From Cryptomeria japonica (lineage: Eukaryota > Streptophyta > Pinopsida > Cupressales > Cupressaceae), in the NCBI RefSeq assembly GCF_030272615.1, contig NC_081415.1:374089009-374153008 (forward strand): a stretch of 64,000 nt of DNA, given 5' to 3'. The stretch's first letter is position 1. Each line of letters starts with the position of its first letter. The notes beneath the pieces were generated by a model. That model had not been told where the DNA came from. It saw only the letters and a program-made list of their open reading frames with translations, and ran no database searches. Both the position numbers and the translations under genes were made by a program. Of the stretch, positions 48,486 to 60,353 are shown piece after piece.

Positions 48486-48921
48486 TGGGGCTTGAAATTG
48501 CTAAAAGGCATGGAATTCAGTTGTTAAGAGTGTTTGGGGATTCAGAGTTGGTTGTTTCTCAAGTAAGGTCTAAGTATGAATCCAAGAATAATAGTCTAAA
48601 AAAGGTATAAACATGTTGTTTGGGATGTGATTGAACATTTTTGTGCTTTCTCTATTAACTGGATAGAAAGATCAAAGAATATCTTAGAAAATGTTGCATT
48701 AAATAATGATGATGTAACACTAACTGGTGTATCCACAGTTGAGATAAAAGCTAGGCCTCCTATTCTTGATAATGTATATAATTGGCAAGTGTTTGTCGAT
48801 GATGAAGACATTCTTAGATTCATACAATGCATTGATGACTATGATGGACAGAAAATTGATTGCAATGCATTGGTAGAACTGGTGGAAGATAGAGAGACAG
48901 TGTTTGGAAATGACATGGTTT
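48486..48921 (+). pseudogene. Element B archaeal-type RNase H, second half, and linker
   Basis: It resumes with GLEIAKRHGIQLLRVFGDSE (second Asp) after the solo LTR. A frameshift near 48600 follows, then NWIERSKNILENVALNND, where the last acidic position (NIMADF in element A) reads NILENV. The open frame 48627-48923 continues into a linker with ARPPILDNVYNWQVFVDDED, also present in element A as a broken copy (16040-16100). Confidence 0.75.
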
Positions 48922-49099
48922 AGTTGGAAACTAATGAAATACCCAAAGGATTAGTAAAATTGGAAGGTATGCTTAGTCACACTAGACAGAAAATTGATTG
49001 CAATGCATCAGCAGTCAACCACCAAGTTAGATGAATTAGAGGAAGTGAATTTGGGGACAAAATCATCCCCTAAGCTGATATATATTGGAAAAACTTGTA

Positions 49100-49870
49100 T
49101 CCTCACATTAGAGTTAACCTTATTAATTTATTGAAAAATATAAGCATGTTTTTGCTTGGTCTTATGAAGACTTGAAGGTGTATAGACAAGATTTGTTTCA
49201 GCATGAAGTCCCTTTGCTTCTAGATGCTAAGCCTTTTCGACAGAAATAGAGACCCATCAACCCCCTTTTGGAAATTAAAATGCAACAAGAATTAACTAAG
49301 TTGAGGGAAGGGGGGATCATTAATCTTATCAGACATTCATCATGGGTATCTAATTTGGTCCTAGTTAGAAAGAAGAATGGGGACATAAGGCTCTGTGTTG
49401 ATTTTAGGAACTTAAATGTGGCTTCTTTAAAAGACAACTATTCTTCTCCCAATATGGAAGCAATGTTGCAAAGAGTAACTGGCTGTGACCTGTTGTCTAT
49501 GATGGATGGGTTCTCAGGATATAACTAGGTGTTAGTGAAAGAATCTAAACAATTCAAGACTGCTTTTACCACCCCTTGGGGAACATATGTATATGTAAGA
49601 ATGCCTTTCGGTTTAAAAAATGTTGGAGCTACTTTCCAAAGAGCAATGGATGTAGCTTTCAAGGAATTCATTAACATCATCATGGTTGTGTACCAAGATG
49701 ACTTAACATGTTTCTCCAAAAGGGCGGATGACCACTGTGGGCACTTGGAAAAGGTTTTCAATAAAGCTCTGGAATTTGGTGTTTCTTTAAATCCAAAAAA
49801 GTGTCATTTTGCTGTCACTGAAGGAAAGTTGCTTGGGCATATTGTCTCCAAGGAAGGGGTTAGAATAGAT
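49100..49870 (+). pseudogene. Element B reverse transcriptase
   Basis: Motifs in order are VSNLVLVRKKNGDIRLCVDF (about 49345-49405), LLSMMDGFSGYN (near 49490), PFGLKNVGATFQRAMD (near 49610) and VVYQDDLTCF (near 49690), with an intact YQDD, then LNPKKCHFAVTEGKLLGHIV. The main damage is TAG codons near 49248 and 49527. It is the most intact RT in the window. Confidence 0.85.
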
Positions 49871-50476
49871 CTTGAAAGAATTGAATCTATAAATAATGTA
49901 CCTGAGCCAAAGAGTGTCAAAGGTATCCAGTCTTTCTTGGGCAAGGTAAATTTTGTTAGAAGGTTCATTACCAATTTTGCAGAGATAGTTAAGCCTATTG
50001 TTAGATTGCTCAAGAAAGATACAAGGTTTTACTGGGATGAAGAAGCTTCAAAAGATTTTGGTGAAATTAAAAAGACTATTTAGGAGGCACCATTGTTGAA
50101 GTCCCTTGATTACATTAAGCCCTTTTCTCTATTTTCTTTTGCTTCTTATCATACAATGGATGCAGTTCTTTTATAGAAGGATAATGAAGGACATGAACAC
50201 CATATAGCTTTTTATAGTAAATCTCTACAAGTTGTGGAGTTAAAATATGAAATCATGGAGAAATAAGAGTATGCTTTGGTTAAGGCAGTAAAATCTTTTA
50301 GGCCATATCTTGTGAATGCACAAGTAACTGCTTATGTCCCACATGCGACTATCAAGGGCATTCTATCTTAGTCTGAGGTCACTGGTAAAAGGTGCAGATG
50401 GATAACCAAAATTCAAGAGTTTGATCTAGAGATTAAAATTACTAAATTAGTAATATGTTTAGGTCTTGCTAAGCTG
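49871..50476 (+). pseudogene. Element B Ty3-type RNase H / connection domain, degenerate
   Basis: GIQSFLGKVNFVRRFITNFA leads into FSLFSFASYHTMDAVLL, FYSKSLQVVELKYEIMEK, VKSFRPYLVNAQVTAYVPHA and GLAKLMAES. The acidic residue usual in the first strand and in the T.D motif is missing (FSFASYH, AYVPHA), as in element A. The frame has several TAG codons. Confidence 0.7.
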
Positions 50477-51815
50477 ATGGCTGAATCAAACCTTCTTGAT
50501 GTTGAGGTGAATAATGTTGAAATTAAGAACATCTTGGTCACAAGTATTGAGATACAGTCGTGGTACTCAGAGATAGTACATTTTTTAAGGGATGCAACAT
50601 ATTCAGAGGGGATGACTCACAACCAAAGAAGGACATTGAAACTAAAATCTCAAAAGTATGTCCTTATTAAGGGTGATCTATATTCGCAAAATAGAGATGA
50701 GGCATTGTTAATATGTTTAGACAAATCCGAAGCTAAAAGGATATTAACTAAAATGCATGATGGAGTATGTGGAGGTCATTACTCTGCCAAGACCATAGTT
50801 GGTAAGATAGTTTGAGTTGGATACTATTGGCCTACTTTGTTCAAAGACGCCTATGAACATGTTCGGAGATGTGACCCATGCCAAAAAAATTCTTCCAAAT
50901 TGAAGTATGAGGGAGCTTTGCCCCTCAACCTAGTTACAGTGGAAGCCCCTTTTGTCCAATGGGGGATTGATTTTATTGGGGAAATAGTTAAGAATCAGGA
51001 AGAGGTCATAGGTGGATCATAGTCCACTGATTACTTCACTAAGTGGATTGAAGCTATGCCCACTAGAAAAGCCATTAGTAAAGTTGTTATTGATTTCCTG
51101 ATGGATAATGTTATAACTAGATTTGGTGTTCCTATGAAACTGGTAATGGATAATGCCATGAGTTTCAGATTAGAGGATTTTACTGAGTTTTGCACCAGTC
51201 ATGGAATAATTATGTCTTATTCTTCACCATATCACCCTCAAGGTAATGGACAAGCAGAATCCAGCAATAAGAGCCTTCTGAATATTATTAAGAAAATCCT
51301 TGAGGAGGACAAAACGTCGTGGGATCAGAAATTGAAATTGGCCCTATGGGTAGATAGAATTACTGTCAAGAAAGAAATTGGTGTATCACCATTTGAATTG
51401 GTTTATGGCATACAATCTAGGGTGCCAATCAACAATCTCCTTCCTATGTACAAGTTCCTACAAGATGAGGATATGGAGTTGTCAGAACCTATGGAAGCTG
51501 GAATGATTCAAATGGTCGAGGTGGAGGAAATCAGAACTTTGGCCCATAAAAGGAATTTGAAGATTCAATTGCAATCCAAGTATTTGTTTGATAAGAGAAC
51601 CACCGTAAGGAAGTTTCAAATTGGTGACATAGTTCTTCAATGGAATGCAAGAGGGAAAGATAAATGAAAACACAAAAAAAATGAGTCATTATGGATAGGC
51701 CCTTTTGTTGTTTAAGATCTGAATGGAAAAGATTCCTATTTTTTGTAGACAATGAATGGTGAGGTACATGAATTCCCAGTGCATGGACAATTCCTGAAGC
51801 ATTACTTCTCTTAGG
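50477..51815 (+). pseudogene. Element B integrase
   Basis: HHCC is visible in KMHDGVCGGHYSAKTIVGKI, VGYYWP and RRCDPCQKN. The core has WGIDFIGEIV (Asp), KLVMDNAMSFR (Asp) and GNGQAESSNK (Glu), so all three catalytic residues are kept. The C-terminal part has KFQIGDIVLQWNARGKD and, after a TGA at 51665, LWIGPFVV. Damage is limited: TGA near 50813, TAG near 51020, TGA at 51665. No chromodomain is present. Confidence 0.85.
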
Positions 51816-53726
51816 TCCATGCACAGTAGGTTTTAGTCTGTATATAATTAGGTTTGCTTCTGTTGGTTGCTTTTGGGCTTCTTTTTGGTCTGTTCTCCAG
51901 AGTTTTATGTATTCTTGTGTTGATCTTGCAATCAACCGTCCCTAATCAGAGCCGCTGTTATCACTGTTTTGAACCTTGGGTGATTTTGTTCCATAATCGG
52001 CTAAAATCTGCAAAGTTTTGCTTAGCATTTCATGTTGCCTCTGAGTTTTTGGGTCAAAAAGGGTTTAGGGTTTTTGAAATTTAACCCTTCATATGTTCTG
52101 AAAGCCCTTGCATTCTACTTTTGTGTTACCTTTTTCCACTTAACCGGAAGGGTAGGTCCATCGTGAAAGGGTCCCCCCTTTATGAATTGCCTTAGGCAGA
52201 TCTTTATTAAGTCTTTTATTTAAAACCCTTTTTCCTAAGTTTTGAGTTCTTTGTCGAGCCCCATAAAAATCATGCAGGTTTGAAGTTGATCCGATGGTGT
52301 GCGTAGATTCGTAGCCAAAAGTAGCTCGAACTTTAAGCTTCATGAAGTAGCAAAAAGGTGGCGGGCTTGGTGAAAATGGTCACAAGGAAGGTTAATAGAT
52401 TATCATCTCTCGAAAGCTCTAACGAACCGCATTGTTTCATAGCTCGAAGATGTGCGAGACTTATCTTTTGCGAAGTAGCGAAAAGGTAGCGGGCTCGAAA
52501 AGTAAGCAGATCCTATGATTAAAGACCGATCAAGTCAAGATTGATCAAGTGGTCCACGTTGGTTTGTAAAGGAAATATGTGTGATATTTACCTTTTGCAA
52601 AGTAGTGAAAGAGATGGTGGACCCGGGTGGCTGGGTTAAAGAATGAAGTTAAAAATTGAGCATCTCGCTCAAGATCCAACGACCCACATTTGTTCGTAGC
52701 CAAAAGCAACATGGGGTTTACCTTTCGCGAAGTAGCGAAATGAGGTGGAAGTTGCATGACAGATGATTTGGTGGAACAACTGGATGTCCAGCTAGGGCAA
52801 ATGATGATCTGTCGGTATGACATACGGCTCCAAGTAGATCGTGGATGGCCCACTTTGATTGAGTAGCGATGGTGATGAAATCCATGGCCAAAATAAAACA
52901 CGTGGCTATTAAAATATGGATTTTGATAGAGTTCTTGGACTAATTGGTGGCTGACACGTCAGAGTTATCTGCCGAAAATAAAAAGGGCACGTGGACTCTG
53001 TGTAGAGGGCCCACTTTGAAGGTTAAAGGGTGTAAAGGTCACGCGTCTCAAAGGTGATCCAATGACGAACGTTGTTTTGCAGCCTGAAGATGCAAGGCGA
53101 TTAACCTTTGCGAAACAACGAAAACCACTAGCGGTGACGGTTGTGTGCAGTTAGTCATAAGGGACTAGCGATCATCGCAGGGAGTAAAGATCAAGTGGAT
53201 GGTGGAAGATCTAATGGTAGACATTGTTTTGCAAGGAAGAGATGCGTAGGGTTTATGCTCCAAGAAATAGCGAAAGGAAGGTAGGGCCCGATTTTAAGCA
53301 GCTTGAGCCAAGGTAAAAGATGTGTAGTTTTCTATGGATCCAAAGGATAGCATTGCTTCGTAATGAAAAAGTGCAAGGATTTTAACCTCTGTGAAATAGT
53401 GAAAGGTGAAACACTTAGAAAATTTAATGATCCCTTGGAGCCATTTTTTGAATTCAATTGTGAATTCAATCCTGAGTTGATTACCGAAGCATGCAGTTTC
53501 AATGCTTCAATTCAATGCTCAGCTACCGTATTAAGCTTCACATCAACTAAACATTAGCACCATTTTGAATAGTTTTAAAGAGGAGCCAGTGCACAGAGAA
53601 AATTTCTTCATGCAATTAGTAAGTTTTTGCATATTACTTGTTAATTATAGTCTGAATTGGTATCACTGCATGCTTGTTTTCTCAGAAGTTTGTCCAAATT
53701 GTGATTGATATAATTACATTTTCAAG
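51816..53726 (+). repeat. Element B spacer between integrase and ORF3, with hairpin repeats
   Basis: The first 140 bp hold CCCTAATCAGAGCCGCTG, matched in element A at about 19212. From 51955 on, the segment matches 37349-39115 and, inverted, 10126-11919. About seven 75-80 bp units recur near 52291, 52421, 52546, 52672, 53057, 53208 and 53336. Unit 4 carries the perfect hairpin CTTTCGCGAAGTAGCGAAA (52722-52740). Longer stretches between units 4 and 5 are unique. No gene is seen. Confidence 0.75.
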
Positions 53727-53972
53727 ATGGCACCAAGAAGGGATTTTACAAGAAAATTAAATTACCAGGACAAAGCTATCTGTGATGATTTTTTAGAACA
53801 ATTAACCGTGTCCACAAATGTCGCAGCCATAATTAAAGAATTGGTACCCAAAGCCCCACGTCTAAGAATTGGAGATGATTTGTATGACAAAGGCAACTGG
53901 CTTAGGGATCCACAGATAGGGATATCCGGTCTGGGTCTTTTCAAAGTAGTATTTGATCAGAGACATGCCCTT
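53727..53972 (+). pseudogene. ORF3 of element B, N-terminal exon-like piece before the LARD insertion
   Basis: ATG at 53727 in AAGATGGCACC starts MAPRRDFTRKLNYQDKAICD. The frame is open up to the LARD-like insertion at 53973. The reading frame resumes at 61492 after removal of the insert and one copy of CCCTT. This is the only copy here, besides the one at 10125, with its start codon intact. Confidence 0.75.
53968..53972. repeat. Target-site duplication CCCTT, left copy
   Basis: CCCTT precedes the TGATGAAC terminus and recurs at 61487-61491 after CCAACA. Copy 2 of ORF3 (near 39360) shows the site as CCTTGCCCC without an insert. Confidence 0.9.
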
Positions 53973-55072
53973 TGATGAACACTAAGAGGGGGGGTGAATT
54001 AGTATACCAATTAATATTGAACTCAAACACTTAAACAGTTTAGCAGTAAACCGGTATAACAAATTTACTAACAAATCGGTTAAAAGAAATGCAAACCAAA
54101 CAATAAATAAGACATTCAACCATAGGAGCACAATCACAATAACACAAGAGGTTTTGACATGGAAACCCAAATGGGAAAAACCACGATGAGATGAAACTCA
54201 CAAGTAGCTATCTGCAGAATAGAAACCAGACCGGTTAAGGTCAGACTGGTTAAGGTCATACAATGTTCTTCACCAGAATAGATCCTATTAGGAATCTCTA
54301 TATCTGTTAGGAGATAAGTCTGATTAAAGACTACCTTGTGAGTGGATTTCAGATCCATAGTTGTGAACCAACTTGTTAGAGGATTTACAAAGGCTTTGCC
54401 AGGCCTACCCGATTAAGGGTTTCAGACTTGTCGAAGATGTGAGTAATCAACAAGTGAGTGATCTAGATACTAGCAGAGTATGCTTGGTTAGATCCTTGAT
54501 AGCTCATTGTTAATGTACATTTAGCATTACTTCAGTCTTCAATATCTCCACACTCTATTTCTTCACACAGACCTAATCTTCTTCTATGATCGCACATACA
54601 AAAATCTCATCAACCACCTAAAACCCTAGACATGATGTCCTTATAAAGGAATCTGATTTCATGTCGGTCCAATAGGATTATATTGCAAGTTCCTAGGTTC
54701 AGTGCATCTGGACACATTTGGTAACATGGCACAAAATCACCACCAAAGTGTCAGTGGATGATAACTCATCACAGAAATACCGGTTCATACATTTTACCAA
54801 TTACCGGTTTGTCAAAATGAAGACTGGGAAGAATGATAACAACCGCTTTGTTCCTTCATACTGCTTTGGGATCCTCGAACCACTTGAGGTCTTCATATTG
54901 CTTGAGATCGGTAAACACTTTCTGCAAAATACCGATAGTCTAAAGACTATAATACATAATACCGTTTGGAACAAATACCGGTTGAGCATAACTCATACAT
55001 ACAAAAAGTGATCTCAAAGCAAGTGTGTGTCCATCAATGACAATCACAACATCATTATCAAAAATGCCAACA
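53973..55072 (-). repeat. 3' LTR of the LARD-like element
   Basis: On the plus strand it starts TGATGAACACTAAGAGG and ends AAAATGCCAACA; the minus strand therefore starts TGTTGGCATTTT. It is repeated at 60354-61486. It contains the inverted motif GGGAAAAACCACGATGAG and many ACCGGT words. Confidence 0.9.
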
Positions 55073-55084
55073 ATCTCCCCCTTT
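55073..55084 (-). other. Polypurine tract of the LARD-like element
   Basis: The minus strand reads AAAGGGGGAGAT directly before the 3' LTR. It is the primer site for plus-strand DNA synthesis. Confidence 0.8.
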
Positions 55085-55348
55085 GGCATTGATGGCAACA
55101 CTTAGGAAAATTTTGACATTGAAGTGTTTTACAACAAAAAAAAGTGTCATAATCAAAATTACTCCCCCTAAGCATATACACTATCTCTTTTACAGAAAAT
55201 ACAATGTATACTACTCCCTTAAAGAGATAAAATGAAAGTATACATTCATCAAAATTTTAAAATACAAAATACTACTCCCCCTTTGCCAACAATGACAAAA
55301 AACTACAAAATAACCCCTGTTTCTCATTATCATTAATATAATAAATGT

Positions 55349-58300
55349 TTATGACAGTAATGAGTGAAACTTATCAAAAACCAATTTAAAATCCTGCATA
55401 AAAGTCTTCATGGATAAAGACCATGACTCAAGTAATGAGGTAGTCACCTCACTTTCTGTTTGCATCTGGGATACCTTTTCTTTCATGGCATCAATCGTTC
55501 TCATCTCTTGAGTGACTATTAAGGTATCCAAATTGAGATAACATTTCTAAAGTATTTGCAATTTGGGTAGTAGAACTAGTTGAAGTTCCTGCAAATCTCT
55601 ACTTCAATTCTGGCAGACTGGAGGTGAAACCGGTGAACAGTTTTCCCATATGTAGTGAAGGAATCATAGGGCGTCTTGAAGGTGCTTATATATGCTTGCA
55701 AATCAGATTGCAGTTTTTCCTACTATGCAAGCACATCATCACAAAATAGATGGGGTTGGCTTATCTTGCTAATTAGAAGTTTTTCCTCATCCATAGCATC
55801 TCTTATGTCCTTCTATTCTTTCTGAAGTTTAGACCAAAGCTCATTCAATTTCTTCACTAAGGCAGTGTTTAGTGCCTTTTGATGCTTCTTCTGTGCATTA
55901 GCTTTAGTAACCTCTTCCAAGAATTGTACCTGGTCTTCCACAACTGTACATAGAAGTTTTAGTTGGGCCAAAGAGGAATCAGTACTAGTGAGGTTAGTAC
56001 CGAGAATCAAACTGGTAAGAGTTTCAACCATAGTTTGAATAACATCTTGCTCCTTTTTCCTCCTTAATGCTTCCAGTCATTCTAGTGCAAGCTTAATGCT
56101 TTGGAGAAACTCCAATTCATTTGTAGATTGGAGGTCAATAGGACTAGTGATGTCAGCTGGTTTGGCTTGACCACCGGTTGCCTTTGGGGTCTCCACTTGT
56201 GTGCTCCTTGCTGCTTCCTTCTTCTCTTCGACTCTTTACTTTTCCTCTTCTACCTTCTTTTTCTCCTCCACTTCTTTCTTTTTCTTCTCTTCTTCCTTCT
56301 TTCTATCTTCTTCTTTCTGCTTCTCTTCTTCTTTCTTCTTCTCCTCTTCGTGTTTCATCTTCTCCTCTTTCTGTTTCTTCTTCTCTTCTTCATGTTTCTT
56401 CTTCTCCTCTTCCTGTTTCTTCTTCTCTTCTTCCTATTTCTTTTTCTCTTCATCTTGTTTCCTCTTCTCTTCATCTTTATTTTTCTTTTCCTCTTTCTCC
56501 ACTTGCTCGTTGTGAGCCTTTTCTTTGTCTCGTTTCTTCTTCTTTGCCTTTTCTTTATCCTATTTTTCTTTGTCCACTCTCTCTTTATCAACCTTTTTGC
56601 TTTGCTGCATCTGGAGTGACATTTTCACCATCAAAAGCATGAATGTCAATAGTGTCCATTTGTTTAGTAACCGATTCTCCTTCACTATCATATACACCAT
56701 CTGGTTTTCTGGTTTCCAATTCTTGTTCAGTCTTCTTGTTCGCTTTAGACACTTGGTGCAACCTCAGAGCGGCTTTGGCATGGGAGTGTGTATCTTTCAC
56801 CACTTCAAAGACTTTGCCTTCTAGTAATAAGAGTCTTCTTCTTCTCATGAAGAAGAGGCCTTTGTACTTATCCATGATTTCATAAAGCTCAGAATTTGAC
56901 ACATCAGGAAAATACTGTGCAAAGATTTCCTCTCTTATTTCCTAGCCTTTTCAATGGAAATGTGCCATTTGTTATCTAAAGAATTGTATAACGAATCTGC
57001 TGTCATAGATCTAATTTCTAATGGCAACTAGTCATTAATATAGATATTGAATAACTTACTGTTCAACTTCCTTCTTTTCATTATCATTAAAATCATCAAA
57101 ATGATCTATTAGATCACTTAGCACTTTTATCCTAACATTCTTGATAGTCCTTTGACAATGTGTCAATGGTTTGTAAGAGGAAATGTCTATATTTACCGAT
57201 GCTGACGATGTCGGTTTATTGCTGGTTGTCTTTGCCTTCTTCCTTGTTTGCATAGTCTTTTTAGGCTGCACTTCAGGTTCTGTATCCTCAGAATCTGGTG
57301 AGGTACTCTTAATCTTCTGCTTTCTTTCAAAAACCTTGGCGGGTGCAACTTTCAGTTTCTTCTTGGTCGGTGACCACTTGGTCACTTTAGGACTGGCAGA
57401 GGTAACCGGTGCCAATACCGATGGCATTGCCTTTCCCTTCTTCATTGAAGGCTCTTCAACTAGTGTTACCCTTTCCAAGTAGGTGCTGGTTCTCTTCTTC
57501 TTTGGATCAAGAGGCAAGGCAAGTAGGGTAGAGGCATACCCATCTAGCATGTCATACATCACCTCATATCCCATGGGTTCAAATTTTTCCTTTCTGAGCT
57601 CCACCACCTCCATTATGCACTCATCTACTCTGATGATAAAGTAGATGTCCTCTTCATACTTCTTAACAATATCGCCAGATATTCTCATTCGCTGGCTCTT
57701 CTTCAGCTTGAATTCATCAAATTATTTATTCAAGACTTCAGGATAACCGATTCCCACCACTTGTAGACTTCCTCTAATTTGTTTGGTAACTGGTTGGTCA
57801 GCAGACCATTGAATATCACTGACTCCCAGAAAATAGCCTTGAAAGTAGAAAAACAGACCTACCAAGAGTTGTCCAAATTTAAATCTGATGGCATTGTCTT
57901 GTTTGATAGACTTCAGGTTTACCAAAAGTTGCATCTTCATACAGGTGCATAGATCAAATGAGGCATCTTCCACTATCATTCTGTAGGTAGCATTTACCAT
58001 AGCAGTAGAGACAGAGTCGATTCTGCTAGCATGGAATGTCCAGTATCCGATCACCATGCAGGCATACTTGACCAAATCATCCTTGATGGTGTTGACGGTC
58101 ATTCCCCGTTGGTCGCTCACAGAATCGGTGAGCTTGGTCATTTCAATCTTGATGACTTTTCTTAGGGCTGGCACCTCACCAGTGTTGTAGAAACTGGTGA
58201 TGGCATGAATAGCTTCAGGTGTAATGTTGTGTGTTCTTTCGAGATACATCTTGTTGCCATGCACTCTGCTCAAGATGATGCGGATGTGATCTTTCGTAAA

Positions 58301-58576
58301 TTCTTCAAGAAAGTACACCACATTGTGAAGTTTCTTCCTCTCCAAGATGTTGTATTCTAGTTTGATCTTTTTGTCATCCCCACATAATAGACCTAGCTAG
58401 GAATGGATCACTAGAGATCCTAGGTCTTCCAATTTACAATCAATGTACCCTGAAATATCATCTTCCACTATGACTCCAACGGTTTTCTGGGATAGGGCAT
58501 TGTATTTTATTTTCTGTTGGATAAAATCCACTAAATCAACAGGTGCACTAGGACTGGAGTACAATGCATAAGCCAT
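55349..58576 (-). pseudogene. LARD-like ORF2, conserved unknown protein
   Basis: The minus-strand start at 58576 is ATG in AATTATGGCTTATGC. With few stops the frame passes through 58345-57722 and 57688-57056, then a K/E-rich helix (56595-56228) and a coiled-coil tail (56031-55813, 55531-55349). Full length would be about 1,075 codons. Blocks shared with copies E-left and E-right are GYIDCKLEDLG, KYACMVIGYWTFHASR and FEPMGYEV. The middle (57500-57056) is basic and Ser/Thr-rich and looks unstructured. No retroviral enzyme motif is seen. The helical block MLVNL...FGQLLVGLFFYF-like has weak likeness to the ORF3 block YSLLMHMFLF, which is inference only. Confidence 0.65.
56228..56595 (-). repeat. 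Lysine/glutamate heptad repeat region within LARD ORF2
   Basis: The minus strand encodes EEEKKKQEEEKKKHEEEKKK and similar over about 110 codons, from a degenerate 21-bp repeat (GAAGAGGAGAAGAAGAAACAG type). Such sequences usually form a rigid single alpha-helix. Two CAG codons have become TAG. The plus strand of the same DNA gives false Phe/Ser/Leu-rich ORFs. Confidence 0.8.
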
Positions 58577-59022
58577 AATTAACTAATAAACAAGGATTTC
58601 AATAAATACCTTCATAATTTTGAAATTTAGGGTTTTTCAATATAGTGCACACTTCACCACTTTGATTGTCTAAATACCGCTTAGTGTTCTTCGCTGATAG
58701 GTTGCAAGTACCTTAGAATTCCTCTGCAAGATTTCAATTCACTCTGAATCGTAAGTCAAATCACCTTTGGTCGCTCTGCACTTGAAAATTTCTTCACTCG
58801 CAAATTGATAAGTGAAAATGACTTGAAAATCCCTTTTAAACAAATTCTTCACCTACCATAATAAATGCTCCACCATTAGGTTATAAACCCTAATTTTGCC
58901 TTTTACCATTTTCGATCTTCTACTGATTGACAGGTAACACATACCGATTAAGGTCTTTTACCGGTGTAAACCGGGGGTTCAAAACATTTCACCGATCTCT
59001 TCCCCCTAAGCTTTTCTGAAGC

Positions 59023-60315
59023 TTAGTTTGCCGGTTCAACGACTTCCACACTAGGTGCAGAAACCGGTTCTTCTTGTGACACTTCTTCAGGTTTCTTCTT
59101 CCATGTTGTCTTCATATTTTCTTGAATAGTTTCAACATCAATATTTCCTTCTAGAGTGACCGGTATCTTATCTGATATGTTCTTTCTCATTCTACAGGTT
59201 CTAGTAGGGTGTCCCAGTTTGTTGCAATGATAGCATACCATTCTAGGTGTTCTCCAAGGTCCATTGTTCATTCTACCATTCTTCCTCCTACATGTTGTAG
59301 CAGTGTGACCGCTACAATGGCAAATCAAACAGGTTGCTCTCCAACTGGTTGTTGCTCGATAGCCACCACCACCTGACTAATGGTCATAGGTATTATACCG
59401 GTTTGAATTATGGTTCACAAAGGATTTAGGAAAAATTCCTTGACTCCTTTGAGGATACCTTCCAGTGTTGTGTATAACTGACCTGCATTCAAATTCTCTA
59501 TGCCTAAACTTGTTGCATGCATAACAGTTACCATTGAATCTATTGGATCTAGGCTCATTGTTTAGAAAGTAAGGAAAATTATTGTAAGCCTTATTTCTAT
59601 ATACATTAGCAGTATGTCCTTCCTTGAGACAATTAAAGAAAACAAGTTTAAACTTTTTCTTACCTTTATCCTTTGGTGCTAGTTGCTTCTTTGATGCTCC
59701 ATATTTTGGTCTAAAGGTCTCACCTTCCTCATAACCATAAAAATGAAGTCCAGTGGTATTCTTTACCGGTTTTGCTGATTCAAGCTTTTGTTCTAGCTTA
59801 ACATTACTCTTATTTAATTTGACAAGTATTTCCTTTGACTAAGTGAGTTCCTTGGAAATAGCAGCATTGGATTCCTTCAAGGTTGCATTCTTAGAAATAG
59901 CCATGTTTAGTTCACCTTGCATTTCTTCTTTTTCTACTTTACTCTCTTGGAGATGAGCGGTAAGTGCACTGATTTCTTGCTTCAGCCTAGAGATCTCATG
60001 AGCTTTGTCTTTTACCAGGTCTTTAGCTTTCCTCTGGTTCTCAAGCTCTTGACATATTCTGATAGTCAGTCCTTCCAGTTCCCTTCTTAGGTTGGCATTA
60101 TATTCATTCAATTTTTCAACTTCTTCAACTAGGGCTTCCATGTTTGCTTCATCACAAGAACTATTTTTAGTAAGCTCCATCAGTTTTTCAGCATGTTCTC
60201 TTCTCTTTGCTAGAGAGGCTTTATACTTGACTTTAAGTTCATCAAAGGCTTTCTCAATCTGAGTGAGATGATGAGTAAGCTCCCTCATAGTGTATTCCCC
60301 CATATCTCCTTCCAA
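59023..60315 (-). pseudogene. LARD-like ORF1: coiled coil plus zinc knuckles (gag-like)
   Basis: The minus-strand frame starts at 60315 (MEGDMGEYTMRELTHHL), 20 bp after the primer-binding site. It gives a coiled coil of about 150 residues up to 59839, a TAG, then a basic part and several zinc knuckles. CYACNKFRHREFEC, CLICHCSGHTATTC and CYHCNKLGHPTRTC are recognisable, and a decayed one precedes them. This resembles the C-terminal part of a copia Gag, where knuckles bind element RNA. Only a few stops interrupt it. A capsid domain is not evident upstream, so the protein may be a reduced gag. Confidence 0.7.
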
Positions 60316-60334
60316 GTGGTTAAACTTATAGAAA

Positions 60335-60351
60335 CGTTGGCTCTGATACCA
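60335..60351 (-). other. Primer-binding site of the LARD-like element
   Basis: The minus strand reads TGGTATCAGAGCCAACG two bases after the 5' LTR, the standard initiator tRNA-Met site of plant Ty1/copia elements. Confidence 0.9.
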
Positions 60352-60353
60352 AT

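Noticed and set aside
56101-56619. Plus-strand Phe/Leu/Ser-rich ORFs of 100-170 residues
   Set aside because: They are the reverse complement of the lysine/glutamate region of LARD ORF2; a membrane protein is not supported.
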